Source: Planctomycetaceae bacterium
GTDB lineage: Bacteria > Planctomycetota > Planctomycetia > Pirellulales > Thermoguttaceae
Assembly (NCBI GenBank): GCA_021372555.1
Contig: JAJFUI010000100.1
Span: forward strand, 1-55,626
Direction: 5' to 3'
DNA length: 55,626 nt
This document shows, in pieces, positions 18,131 through 25,950 of this stretch. The notes below the pieces were generated by a model. The model was not told the origin of the DNA and made no database searches. It saw only the letters and a program-made list of their open reading frames with translations. How positions within the stretch are numbered: position 1 is the first letter of the stretch; the number at the start of each line of letters is the position of its first letter. The translations under genes and the position numbers were made by a program.

Positions 18131-19345
18131 TTATCTGGGCATGCCGGCGCCAATATCAGTGTCGTTAGCGCCGTTGGGTGCGACGCCGGGTTTCGCTTCG
18201 CTCTTCTGGGCTGGCGGCATTGGGCCGAGCAACTTCGCCAGCCACTCTTCGAGGTACGGGCCTTGGGCATTCAGCGACAGGACCTTGCCATCCTTGCCCA
18301 CCAGGAACATCGTGGGATAGCGGTTAATGCCGTAATACGCGATCGTCGGGCTGGGGTGGTCGCCATCGAAGACGATTGGCCAGGGGATTTTCTTGTCCTT
18401 GACGAACCGCTCCAGGTCGGCTCGCTGGTCATCGTTACTGATCGCGATGATTTCGAATCCCTTGGCGTGATAGAAGTCGTAGTATCTGCGCAACGTGGGC
18501 ATGTCATAAAGGCAGGGGCGACACCAAGTAGCCCAAAAGTCGACCAGCACGATCTTGCCGGCGTACTTGGACCAATCGAAGGGCTTTCCGTCGAGGAGTC
18601 TGCCCTCGATTTTCATGGGGTTGCCGGGCAGACTGAGGCGGCGGACGCTGCCCTGCATCGTAGCGACGAACGCGACCAACTCCGGATCGTTGCTGGCGGC
18701 AAAGGCTTTGGCGATGGTGCGGTAGGTGTCGAGGGCAAACTGGCTGTCGTCGGTCATTTCGGCCAGTTCACCGGCGACTTCCGCCAAGCGAGCGTAAGGC
18801 GGTTGGGGCGGCGACTCCTGAAGGAGTTTCAGGACGCCGCGCACGGCGGCTTTGACGTTTTCGAGGGCTTTGGCCGACGGTTCGCCCATGCGGGCTTCCA
18901 TCTCGAATTGCTGGGCGGCGATGTGAAGTTCGCGTTCTTGGCGGAAGTGGCGGACCATACGAGCAAGCTGGGCGTGGCCGTTCTTTTTCAACTCGTCGGC
19001 GAAGGCGGCGAGGAGCTTGGAATCTTCGAGCACGCTCATTTTGGCCTGGACAGCCAGCTCGAAATCGGCGGGATCAGGCTTGCCGGCGAGGATTTTGTCG
19101 GCGGCTTTGAGGACCGCCTGGCGTCGCTTTTCCGCAGTGGCTGCATCGCGGACTGGCAGCGGGCCGATGCGATTGAGATAGGCGGCCAGGTCCTTCGTGG
19201 AACCGTCGGGCACGACGTACGGATCCTGGTTTGCGGCCGGCTGCTTTTGCGAGGGCGCCGGCTGCTGGGCGGTCGATGGCAGGCAAGCCGCCAACGTGAG
19301 CAGGGCCGGAACGATCAACCGCGTCCATTGCATTGCACGCACCAT
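18131..19345 (-). CDS. TlpA-like thioredoxin-fold lipoprotein
   Basis: A 404-residue exported protein. The N-terminus has a hydrophobic core ending in TLAAC, a plausible lipobox. A long helical region (about residues 40-240) precedes a C-terminal TlpA/ResA-type domain with GKIVLVDFWATWCRPCLYDM (active site WCRPC), FEIIAISNDDQRADLERFV and the cis-Pro segment INRYPTMFLVGKDG. It is probably a periplasmic or outer-surface thiol reductase; the partner is unknown. ATG 19345 is chosen for its GGGGAG box. It lies 70 bp upstream of the esterase gene. Confidence 0.87.
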   Translation of the reverse strand: MVRAMQWTRLIVPALLTLAACLPSTAQQPAPSQKQPAANQDPYVVPDGSTKDLAAYLNRIGPLPVRDAATAEKRRQAVLKAADKILAGKPDPADFELAVQAKMSVLEDSKLLAAFADELKKNGHAQLARMVRHFRQERELHIAAQQFEMEARMGEPSAKALENVKAAVRGVLKLLQESPPQPPYARLAEVAGELAEMTDDSQFALDTYRTIAKAFAASNDPELVAFVATMQGSVRRLSLPGNPMKIEGRLLDGKPFDWSKYAGKIVLVDFWATWCRPCLYDMPTLRRYYDFYHAKGFEIIAISNDDQRADLERFVKDKKIPWPIVFDGDHPSPTIAYYGINRYPTMFLVGKDGKVLSLNAQGPYLEEWLAKLLGPMPPAQKSEAKPGVAPNGANDTDIGAGMPR

Positions 19346-19436
19346 GGTAGGCTCCCCGGCAAAAATGGGCTTCTTGACGCTACGAGCTGTGGACGTTGGG
19401 CAACCGGCTTCAGCCGGCATCCGCCGGCGACTCCGG

Positions 19437-20348
19437 TCACTTGCCCGTTGGCTCGACGGGTTGGTCCAACGTCAGTTTCAACTCTCGATCTTGCGTTTTG
19501 GTGGTTTTCTGTTGGCCATCGCCCCAGCGCTGAATGATGTCCCACGCCTCGGTGGCCGTTTCGGCGTAATGAATGAGGTCCAGGTCCTCGTCGTCGATGG
19601 TCCCTTGGTCGGCGAGGAACTGGAAGTCGATGACGCGACGCCAGTACTCGCGGCCGAAAAGGATGATCGGAATCGCCTGCATCCGGCCATTCTGGCGGAG
19701 GGCCAGGGCGTCGAAGATTTCGTCAAGCGTGCCGATGCCACCGGGGAATGCGACCAGGGCCTTTGCGCGAAGGACGAAGTGCAGCTTGCGGATCGCAAAG
19801 TAGTGGAACTGGAAGCAGAGGTTCGGCGTGATGTACGGATTGGGTTGCTGCTCGTGAGGCAAGCGGATATTGAGGCCGATTGACTTGGCGCCGGCGTCGT
19901 AAGCGCCGCGGTTGGCGGCCTCCATGATGCCCGGGCCGCCGCCGGTGACGATGACGTAGTCGCGGGGAGACGGCCCTTGGCAAGCCATCGATACCAGGTG
20001 GGCGAACTCGCGAGCGGCTGTGTAGTAGTGGGCACGCTCGCGGATCTGCTTGGCGAGGACGACCTCGCGCCTCAGGCGGGGATCGTTCGGCGAGCCTGCC
20101 GCCGCGCGCTCGGCGTCGTCGAGTTGGCGCTGAGCTTCCGCCGGCTCAACGATGCGCGTGCTGCCGAACACGACGATGGTGGAGCGGACGCCGTTTTGCT
20201 GAAAATACAGCTCCGGCTTCAGAAGCTCCAACTCGATTCGCGCGGCGCGCATCTCGGGCTGAACGAGAAAATCGACGTCCTTGTAGGCGACGCGATAACT
20301 GGGGGCTTGCAGAATCTTCGAGAGATTGGCGGCGGGATCGTCGGCCAT
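19437..20348 (-). CDS. LOG-family (TIGR00730) Rossmann-fold protein
   Basis: A 303-residue protein with TIVVFGSTRIVEPAEAQ, YVIVTGGGPGIMEAANRGAY and LVAFPGGIGTLDEIFDAL, the PGGxGTxxE signature of lysine-decarboxylase-like/LOG nucleotide 5'-monophosphate phosphoribohydrolases. It is about 100 residues longer than plant LOG proteins because of an N-terminal extension and a longer C-terminus, as in the larger bacterial subgroup. The likely activity is base release from nucleoside monophosphates, inferred from the family. The start ATG 20348 has an AAGGA box. Confidence 0.9.
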   Translation of the reverse strand: MADDPAANLSKILQAPSYRVAYKDVDFLVQPEMRAARIELELLKPELYFQQNGVRSTIVVFGSTRIVEPAEAQRQLDDAERAAAGSPNDPRLRREVVLAKQIRERAHYYTAAREFAHLVSMACQGPSPRDYVIVTGGGPGIMEAANRGAYDAGAKSIGLNIRLPHEQQPNPYITPNLCFQFHYFAIRKLHFVLRAKALVAFPGGIGTLDEIFDALALRQNGRMQAIPIILFGREYWRRVIDFQFLADQGTIDDEDLDLIHYAETATEAWDIIQRWGDGQQKTTKTQDRELKLTLDQPVEPTGK

Positions 20349-20417
20349 GGCGGGTCCTTCGATGCGGCGGGCGACGCGCGTTCGGCCGCCCTTCACAATG
20401 CGGGTTTCCGTAACCTA

Positions 20418-21326
20418 TCACGGTTCCCACGGTGAGACAAGCCTGACCCAAAGAAGAATCCAGACGAGCGAAAGCAGCGTCAATGCGGCGCTCGTGGGGA
20501 AGCGGAGTCTGGGCCAGACGCGTTGGAGGGGACGCACGATGACGGTGGCAATTCCGGTTGCCATGGCGAGGGCGACGGCGGCCTGCCAGCCGAGGAACAC
20601 GGCGACGCAGGTGAAGGAAAGAGTATTTGTCGCGGAGGGTGTTTCTTGGCAGGTTGACAACCTGCCCCACAGCGGCGCTGACAACCTGCTCCAAAGGCTT
20701 GCGAGGCCAGCCAACGCGAGACCGACGGCAAGGCCGGCAGCGCCATCGGCGACACCGACCAGCAGCAGAGGCAACTTGGCCCAGTCGGCCCAGGGCCACA
20801 ACGCGCCCCAGGGACGCGCGGTCGGCCAAAAGAGCGGCGTCACGAGGCCGACGGCGATAGCGAACGTGAACAGTCGGGCTGGCGGTCGCTTGCCATCGAT
20901 CTCGATGAGCGCGGCGGCCAGCAGCGTACACAACAACGTGATGTGGTAGAGGTAGACGGCGATGATCGGTGATTCGCTGATGGTGGCGAGCGGTCGAAAC
21001 GGAAGGTTATCGCCTGCCGATAGAAACTCGACGGCGGCCAGCACACCGAACATCAGCGCGGCGAGGGCTTCGACCAACGGGTAGCGAACGGAGATGGGGC
21101 TGTGGCAACTTCGGCATCGTCCGCGCAACTTGATCCAACCGAGGACCGGCACGTTGTCGTACCAACGGATGCGCTGTTTGCAGGTCGGACAGTGCGAGGG
21201 CGGGTTGCTAAGGCTGATGCCGAGCGGCAACCGGTACACGACCACGTTCAGGAAGCTGCCAACTGCGGCTCCAATGGCGACGAACCAGAGAATGATGAGC
21301 CAACTGGCGGCGGTTGCTGAAAGCAT
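20418..21326 (-). CDS. Prepilin peptidase (A24/PilD-like), possibly inactive
   Basis: A 302-residue membrane protein. The N-terminus IGAAVGSFLNVVVYRLPLG and the zinc-binding Cys pairs CPTCKQRIRWYDNVPVLGW and CRSCHS are textbook PilD. The first catalytic Asp region is present in ALIEIDGKRPP. The second motif (normally GxGD before GAFLGWQ) is not recognisable: the sequence before VFLGWQAAV reads SATNTLSFTCVA, so the Asp appears replaced by Asn. Directly before it (20648-20692) lies a dispersed palindrome translated in frame. Pseudopilin and DUF1559 genes elsewhere in the window are potential substrates, so either this copy is inactive or the motif has diverged. Confidence 0.8.
   Translation of the reverse strand: MLSATAASWLIILWFVAIGAAVGSFLNVVVYRLPLGISLSNPPSHCPTCKQRIRWYDNVPVLGWIKLRGRCRSCHSPISVRYPLVEALAALMFGVLAAVEFLSAGDNLPFRPLATISESPIIAVYLYHITLLCTLLAAALIEIDGKRPPARLFTFAIAVGLVTPLFWPTARPWGALWPWADWAKLPLLLVGVADGAAGLAVGLALAGLASLWSRLSAPLWGRLSTCQETPSATNTLSFTCVAVFLGWQAAVALAMATGIATVIVRPLQRVWPRLRFPTSAALTLLSLVWILLWVRLVSPWEP
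20648..20692. repeat. GTTGAC-type dispersed palindrome, copy 2 (inside the prepilin peptidase gene)
   Basis: GGCAGGTT-GAC-AACCTGCC is a perfect 8-bp-arm palindrome at 20648-20666. It is followed after CCACAGCGGCGC by a half copy (TGACAACCTGCTCC, 20679-20692). It lies in coding sequence and is read through in frame. Confidence 0.8.
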
Positions 21327-21410
21327 TGGCGGAAATGACGAAGGAGGAAGGGATGTCGAAGTAATAAGATCGAGATCCGAAGCTCGAATTCGGATTCCGG
21401 GCTTTCCTCG

Positions 21411-23234
21411 TCATTTCCCAATGGTGGTTTTCTTTTCGTACCAGTCTCCGCGGAGCCAGTCGGTAAGCATCTGGACCTGTCGGAGACTGAGGGTGTTTTG
21501 AGTGGGATCGGCGTTGGGTGCGTAGGCGGGCATGCGGTCGTTCAGCTTGCTGTAGAACTGCTTGTCGGCCGAGTTGTTGATGATGCCGGCGAGCCATTCC
21601 GGCGATCCGTAGCCGGTCAGCAGTGGCGCAATGCCGAGCGTGCCCTTGCCGTGGAACCGGTGGCAATCGGTGCAGCCGAAGTCGGAAGAGAGGAGCTTGC
21701 GACCTTCTTCGATCAGCTTGGCGTCGCGAGCGTCGAGTTCTTGCTGGGCGGGAAGTCGCGCCTCGGCGGAGAGGGCGGCAATGGCCTTTTGAAGATTCTT
21801 CTTTTCGCCGGCGTCCAACTCGCTGAGGTTCTCCTTGACGAAGCCGGCCATCTTGCCGCCGCGGAACTTCGTGCTGCCGAAATACTTGGCGCTGTTGACC
21901 TGTTTGGGGTCGAGCAGACCGGCGAGCCACTGGCGGCTGGCGTAGTCGGTCAGGTTGGGGGCCGTGGGCGTCTCGGTCTTAATCTCGGGCATCTCGTACG
22001 CATTCGAGGCATGGCTGTGACAGCCGGCGCACTGCTGGGCGAAAAGCCGAGGACCCTGGGTCTTGGGATCATTGCGCAAGAGCGTCAAGGCGCCAGTCGG
22101 AGGGATGCCCTGGTGTTCGGCGAGCGCCAGGACGCGGTCGGCCTGCCACTGTTCCAGGGCGATGGCTTTTTGGTGGACCGCGTCTTTGCGGTCCTTGGCG
22201 TAGGAGGCGTAGGTCATTCCGACCAAAGCCGCCAGGATAGTAAGCGTGAAGACGATGTTGAAGGCGTGGCCCAGCGGCGTTCGGGCGAGGAACGGCATCA
22301 CCATCACGATGCAAAAGAGCAGTCCCGTCACAACGAAGATCGGGACAACCTCCCAGACGCTCGGGAACAACTGGGAGAACTGGAACACGCCGGTCAGGAA
22401 CCACTCGGGCCGGGCGGCAGAGTAACAGTTGGCCGGATCGGCGGGGGAAAGCGTGGGGACGCCGGCGTGCGGCGGCTTGACGCCATGCTGACAGGAGAGC
22501 AACAGCACCACGGCCAGGACGGCCAAGTAGGCAAAGCCAGCACGCCATGCCTGGCGAGGCCAATACGGAGTCGCACCACCTGTCGCGGCAATCGCGTCGT
22601 TGACGCGTCGCGCCAACGCGCCGCGGATAATCAGCAGAAGCAGAAAGCCGCCGGAGAACAGGCCGACGTGCAGCGCGAAGAAGCGGGTGAGCGTCAGGTT
22701 GCCGAGCGTGGAGCCGGGACCACCGTTAGCGAGGCTCAGCAGGCTGTCACCGATCCACGGCAGGAGCGTGAGAAAACCGGTTCGTGTCTTGGTGGCGGAG
22801 TAGCCGTTCTGGTCCCAGGAAAGGAGATCGCCCGTCAGCACGGCGGCCAGCGCAAAAAGGGCCAGGCCGATGGTCGCCCAGAAAACCAATTCTCGCGGGG
22901 CGCGGCACGCGCCGGTGAGGATGGTCTGAACGACGAACAGGATCAGCATCGCGAGCAGAACGTGAGCGGTGTAGTGGTGAATCGCTCGCAGCAGCCAGCC
23001 GCCGGCAACCTGATGCTGCAAATAGTAGACGCTTTCCCAGGCGGTCTGCGTACTCGGGCTGTAGTAGACCCAGAGGAAGAAGCCGGTGATGGCCTCGATG
23101 CAGAAGGAGAAGGTGATGGCACAGGGCCAAACCTTGCTCCAGCCGGGGCCGCCGGGCGTCGGGGTGTCCGCGAGCCAGCCGCACCAATCACCTAGACCAG
23201 TCCGAGAGTCGAGCCAGTTCCAGAGCGTTTTCAT
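21411..23234 (-). CDS. Cytochrome b / diheme cytochrome c fusion of a Rieske complex, lacking one pair of heme b ligands
   Basis: A 607-residue protein. Residues 1-210 align with cytochrome b6 (GWLLRAIHHYTAHVLL, LTGDLLSWDQNGY, LTLTRFFALH), and 230-345 with subunit IV, including the quinol-site PEWF (276-279, usually PEWY). A C-terminal cytochrome c region has two heme motifs, CAGCH (402-406) and CTDCH (521-525). H86 and H189, the pair for one b heme, are present. The positions that ligate the second b heme are F100 (in LILFVVQT, usually ILHVFRV) and R204 (in LLIIRGAL, usually His). The start overlaps the Rieske stop by ATGA, so the two are coupled. It probably oxidises quinol and delivers electrons to c-type hemes; see findings. 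Confidence 0.92.
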   Translation of the reverse strand: MKTLWNWLDSRTGLGDWCGWLADTPTPGGPGWSKVWPCAITFSFCIEAITGFFLWVYYSPSTQTAWESVYYLQHQVAGGWLLRAIHHYTAHVLLAMLILFVVQTILTGACRAPRELVFWATIGLALFALAAVLTGDLLSWDQNGYSATKTRTGFLTLLPWIGDSLLSLANGGPGSTLGNLTLTRFFALHVGLFSGGFLLLLIIRGALARRVNDAIAATGGATPYWPRQAWRAGFAYLAVLAVVLLLSCQHGVKPPHAGVPTLSPADPANCYSAARPEWFLTGVFQFSQLFPSVWEVVPIFVVTGLLFCIVMVMPFLARTPLGHAFNIVFTLTILAALVGMTYASYAKDRKDAVHQKAIALEQWQADRVLALAEHQGIPPTGALTLLRNDPKTQGPRLFAQQCAGCHSHASNAYEMPEIKTETPTAPNLTDYASRQWLAGLLDPKQVNSAKYFGSTKFRGGKMAGFVKENLSELDAGEKKNLQKAIAALSAEARLPAQQELDARDAKLIEEGRKLLSSDFGCTDCHRFHGKGTLGIAPLLTGYGSPEWLAGIINNSADKQFYSKLNDRMPAYAPNADPTQNTLSLRQVQMLTDWLRGDWYEKKTTIGK

Positions 23235-23800
23235 GCTTGCGCGATCTTCGTTGGTGTGCCGCCACGGAAGGTTTGAAACTCGACCCAGACTTCGCCGCGG
23301 TTGCGAACTTCCACGTTCAGGCCGTCCATGTCGCGGGGGCTATAGGACTTCGCGCCGTCCACCCGTTTGCCGGACAGGTCGAATCGCGGCTGCTTGTGGC
23401 AGGGGCATACAAAGCACTTCGCCTGGGCGTCGTAGCCGATGGTGCAACCAGCGTGCGGGCAGGAGGACTGCAACGCGGTGACGGCCGCGCCGACGCGTCG
23501 AAGGAAGACCGCACCGACCGGCTCGGCGGGAAACTGGATCCAGGCGTCGGTGCGATCGGTAATCACCGGAAAACGCTGCGGCGTGCCGTCGGTAGGCAGA
23601 CTATCAAGCGCCGCCACGCGGAGCCACTGGCTGCCCTTGGCCTTTTGTCGCAAGGGATTCAGGAAGGTCGCGACCCCAGCCGCAGTGGGAACCAAAAACG
23701 CGACAGCGCCGCTGGTGATCGCGGCGACTTGCTTGAGAAAACCGCGTCGATCCTCGGTATCGGTTTCCTCTTGGCGGCAGCAGCAGGCGTCTTTCAGCAC
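23231..23800 (-). CDS. Rieske [2Fe-2S] iron-sulfur protein
   Basis: A 189-residue protein. EDRRGFLKQVAAITSGAVAF is a Tat-type signal/anchor. The soluble domain holds CPHAGC and CPCHKQPRFD, which supply the two Cys and two His cluster ligands plus the disulfide cysteines. It is the electron acceptor at the quinol site of the adjacent cytochrome b. The start is GTG 23800 with AGGAG six bases upstream. An unusual CCC triplet at residues 6-8 precedes the Tat motif. Gene order Rieske then cytochrome b is that of bc/b6f operons. Confidence 0.94.
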   Translation of the reverse strand: MLKDACCCRQEETDTEDRRGFLKQVAAITSGAVAFLVPTAAGVATFLNPLRQKAKGSQWLRVAALDSLPTDGTPQRFPVITDRTDAWIQFPAEPVGAVFLRRVGAAVTALQSSCPHAGCTIGYDAQAKCFVCPCHKQPRFDLSGKRVDGAKSYSPRDMDGLNVEVRNRGEVWVEFQTFRGGTPTKIAQA

Positions 23801-23825
23801 AGCTATCTCCTAAGGCTCGTCTCGA

Positions 23826-24857
23826 CTATCTCCTCTCGGCAGCCGTGGCCTCAGCGGCGTGCGACGGGGGCATGTCCGACGTCATGGCTGCGCGGACAGC
23901 GCCGAGGATTTTCGCCCGGGCGGACTCCAACGGCTCCTCGAAGAATGCCCCGGCGGCTCGCCGGTGGCCGCCGCCGCCAAATTGGCTGGCGACCTGACTG
24001 CAATCGACCTCGCAGCGGCTTCGGAGGCTGACCTTGAATCCGCCGCGGGGCTGCTCGACGAGGATCACGGCCATTTCAGCGCCGCCGACGGCGAGGGTCA
24101 TATTGATGATGTCCTCGCTGTCGGAGGGGATGGCCTCGGAGGCGGAGAAGTCGGCCTGTTCGAGCCAGGTGTAGATCAGGCGGCCGCCGAGTTCGGTCTT
24201 TGTGTGGGTGAAGGCGCGGCCAATGAGTTGAAGGCGTCCGAGGCTATCGGTCTCGTAGAGCTGCTTGTAGAGTTCGGCCGGCGCTGCGCCCGCCTCGACC
24301 AACCGGGAGGCAAGCCGCAGTGTTCCCGGCGTGGTGGAACTGAAGCGGAACCAGCCGGTGTCGGTGGCAATCGCGACAAAAGCGGGGATGGCAATCTCCT
24401 CCGAAAGCGGCACGCCAAGTTGATCGACCGCTTCGACCACCAGACGCCCCGTGGCCTCGGCGTCGGAGTCCTTGAAAAGCTCCGCGCCGAGATCGTCTCC
24501 GCCCTGATGATGGTCGATGACGACCTTCAAGGCTTTGCTTTGCTTGACGACGTCGCCCATCGTGCCGAGCTGCGCCCAGGCGGTGGTGTCGACAATGATG
24601 AGGACCTCGCGGTCGTCGAAGTCCGTGGCGGGCACGTCGACGGCAAGCTGCTTGAGGTCCTTGCGGGTGTCGAGGAAACGCAAGTTGGGAGGCGTGGCGA
24701 AGGCGTTGCAGACGCGAACGTCCTTGCCTAGCGATTGCAAGGCGCGGGCCATCACAAGTTCGCTTCCCAAGGCGTCGCCATCGGGCCGAACATGGCTTGT
24801 CAGCAGGAAACGCTGGTGGGAACGAACGATTTCAACGAAGCGATGCCAGGGAATCAT
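23826..24857 (-). CDS. DHH/DHHA1 phosphoesterase, NrnA-like
   Basis: A 343-residue protein. RFLLTSHVRPDGDALGSEL (motif I), EVLIIVDTTAWAQLG (motif II), KVVIDHHQGGDD (DHH motif III) and the C-terminal DHHA1 motif FGGGGHRRAAGAFF are all present. The family includes nano-RNase/pAp phosphatase NrnA, which degrades 2-5-nt RNA and pAp or c-di-nucleotide linear products. The start ATG 24857 overlaps the ribF stop by 4 bp. It is therefore co-translated with ribF, a common bacterial neighbourhood. Confidence 0.93.
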   Translation of the reverse strand: MIPWHRFVEIVRSHQRFLLTSHVRPDGDALGSELVMARALQSLGKDVRVCNAFATPPNLRFLDTRKDLKQLAVDVPATDFDDREVLIIVDTTAWAQLGTMGDVVKQSKALKVVIDHHQGGDDLGAELFKDSDAEATGRLVVEAVDQLGVPLSEEIAIPAFVAIATDTGWFRFSSTTPGTLRLASRLVEAGAAPAELYKQLYETDSLGRLQLIGRAFTHTKTELGGRLIYTWLEQADFSASEAIPSDSEDIINMTLAVGGAEMAVILVEQPRGGFKVSLRSRCEVDCSQVASQFGGGGHRRAAGAFFEEPLESARAKILGAVRAAMTSDMPPSHAAEATAAERR

Positions 24858-25774
24858 GCGGTGATCTCGATGGTGCGCGCCAAGTCTTGCGCCATCTGGG
24901 ATAGCAGCACATCAACAGTGGCGAATCGCTTAATGTCCCTTAAGCGGGCAAGAAAGTCAACCTCCATGCCCTTCTCGTAGAGGTCGCCGCGGAATCCGAT
25001 CAGGTGAACTTCGACCTTCAGCCGGCCCTCGTCGAAGGTTGGATTCGGCCCCAGGCTGACGGCGGCCGGATACCAGGCGCCGTTGGCGTTGGCTCGCGCC
25101 GCATAGATGCCTTCGCCGGGCAGAAGGGTGTCGATTTGATCGAGATTAGCGGTGGCGTAGCCGAGACCGGCGCCACGACCAGCCCCCCGAACGACGATAC
25201 CGCGGATGCGATAGGGGCGGCCGAGCATTGCAGCGGCCTCTTCCAGCCGGCCCGAGATCACCAGGGACCGGATTCGTGAACTGGAGACCGGCTGGCCTGC
25301 AACTTGAACGGGTTCGGCCACCTCGAACTTCATGCCGGCCTCGTGGCAGAGCTGCCGCAGCAACTCGACGTTGCCGGATCGGTCGTGGCCGAAGTAGAAG
25401 TTTGGGCCTTCGACCATGGCGCGGGCTGCCAGGCGGTCGCGGATGACGCGGTGGAAGAAATCCTGGGCGTTAAGCGCCAGCAACGAACGGTCGGTAGGGT
25501 AGACCAGGACGGCGTCGGCGCCGAGGCCGGCGAGGACTTCGATCTTCCGATCGAGCCACATCAGGGGCTCGGGCGCGGCCTCGGGTCGCAGAATTCGAGT
25601 CGGCGGCGGGTCGAAGGTGAAGACGATCGCGGGGCCACGGACCTGTTTTGCCATCGCTAGCAAGCGATCGACCAGCCGCGCGTGCCCCAGGTGGACGCCG
25701 TCGAAGTTGCCGATTGCCACAGCGCCGCCGCGGAAAGCATCGGGCAGATTGTCGAGGTTGCGAAAAACGTTCAC
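24854..25774 (-). CDS. ribF: Bifunctional riboflavin kinase / FAD synthetase
   Basis: About 306 residues. The N-terminal adenylyltransferase domain has AVAIGNFDGVHLGHARLV, the HxGH-like nucleotidyltransferase site. The C-terminal riboflavin kinase domain has IRGIVVRGAGRGAGLGYATA, NGAWYPAAVSLGPNPTFDEG and VEVHLIGFRGDLYEKGMEV. It makes FMN and FAD from riboflavin. GTG 25774 gives the family's usual N-terminus (VNVFRNLDNLPDAF); a TTG 24 bases upstream is possible, and neither has a good Shine-Dalgarno. The 3' end overlaps the DHH gene by ATGA. Confidence 0.93.
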   Translation of the reverse strand: MNVFRNLDNLPDAFRGGAVAIGNFDGVHLGHARLVDRLLAMAKQVRGPAIVFTFDPPPTRILRPEAAPEPLMWLDRKIEVLAGLGADAVLVYPTDRSLLALNAQDFFHRVIRDRLAARAMVEGPNFYFGHDRSGNVELLRQLCHEAGMKFEVAEPVQVAGQPVSSSRIRSLVISGRLEEAAAMLGRPYRIRGIVVRGAGRGAGLGYATANLDQIDTLLPGEGIYAARANANGAWYPAAVSLGPNPTFDEGRLKVEVHLIGFRGDLYEKGMEVDFLARLRDIKRFATVDVLLSQMAQDLARTIEITA

Positions 25775-25871
25775 GACGGTTCGGCGGCGGGCTGGCAAAG
25801 AGGCTGGACAGGGAGAACGTCAGCGGGCTGACGTGCGGCCATTGTACGCTGCCCGGCGTGGGAAGCGGAAG

Positions 25872-25950
25872 GGGACCAAGAAACGGAAGGGGGAAGGCGG
25901 AGATGACTGGCGAGGCTGAGGGGCCAGGCACTCCGCCTTCCCTTGGTCCC
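25872..25950. repeat. Large imperfect inverted repeat
   Basis: GGGAAGGCGGAG (25891-25902) pairs perfectly with CTCCGCCTTCCC (25931-25942), and outer GGGACCAAG (25872-25880) pairs with CTTGGTCCC (25942-25950). It ends at the stop codon of the DUF4912 gene. It lacks a T-run, so it is either a non-canonical terminator or a REP-like element. Confidence 0.7.

Noticed and set aside
15651..19537. Overlapping plus-strand open frames of 387, 459 and 527 codons
   Set aside because: They lie antisense to the FucP-like transporter, sialate esterase and TlpA-like genes; high GC keeps the opposite frames open. No motifs.
21498..23195. Plus-strand open frame of 565 codons
   Set aside because: Antisense to the cytochrome b/c fusion; composition rich in Gly, Arg, Glu and Gln without recognisable domains.
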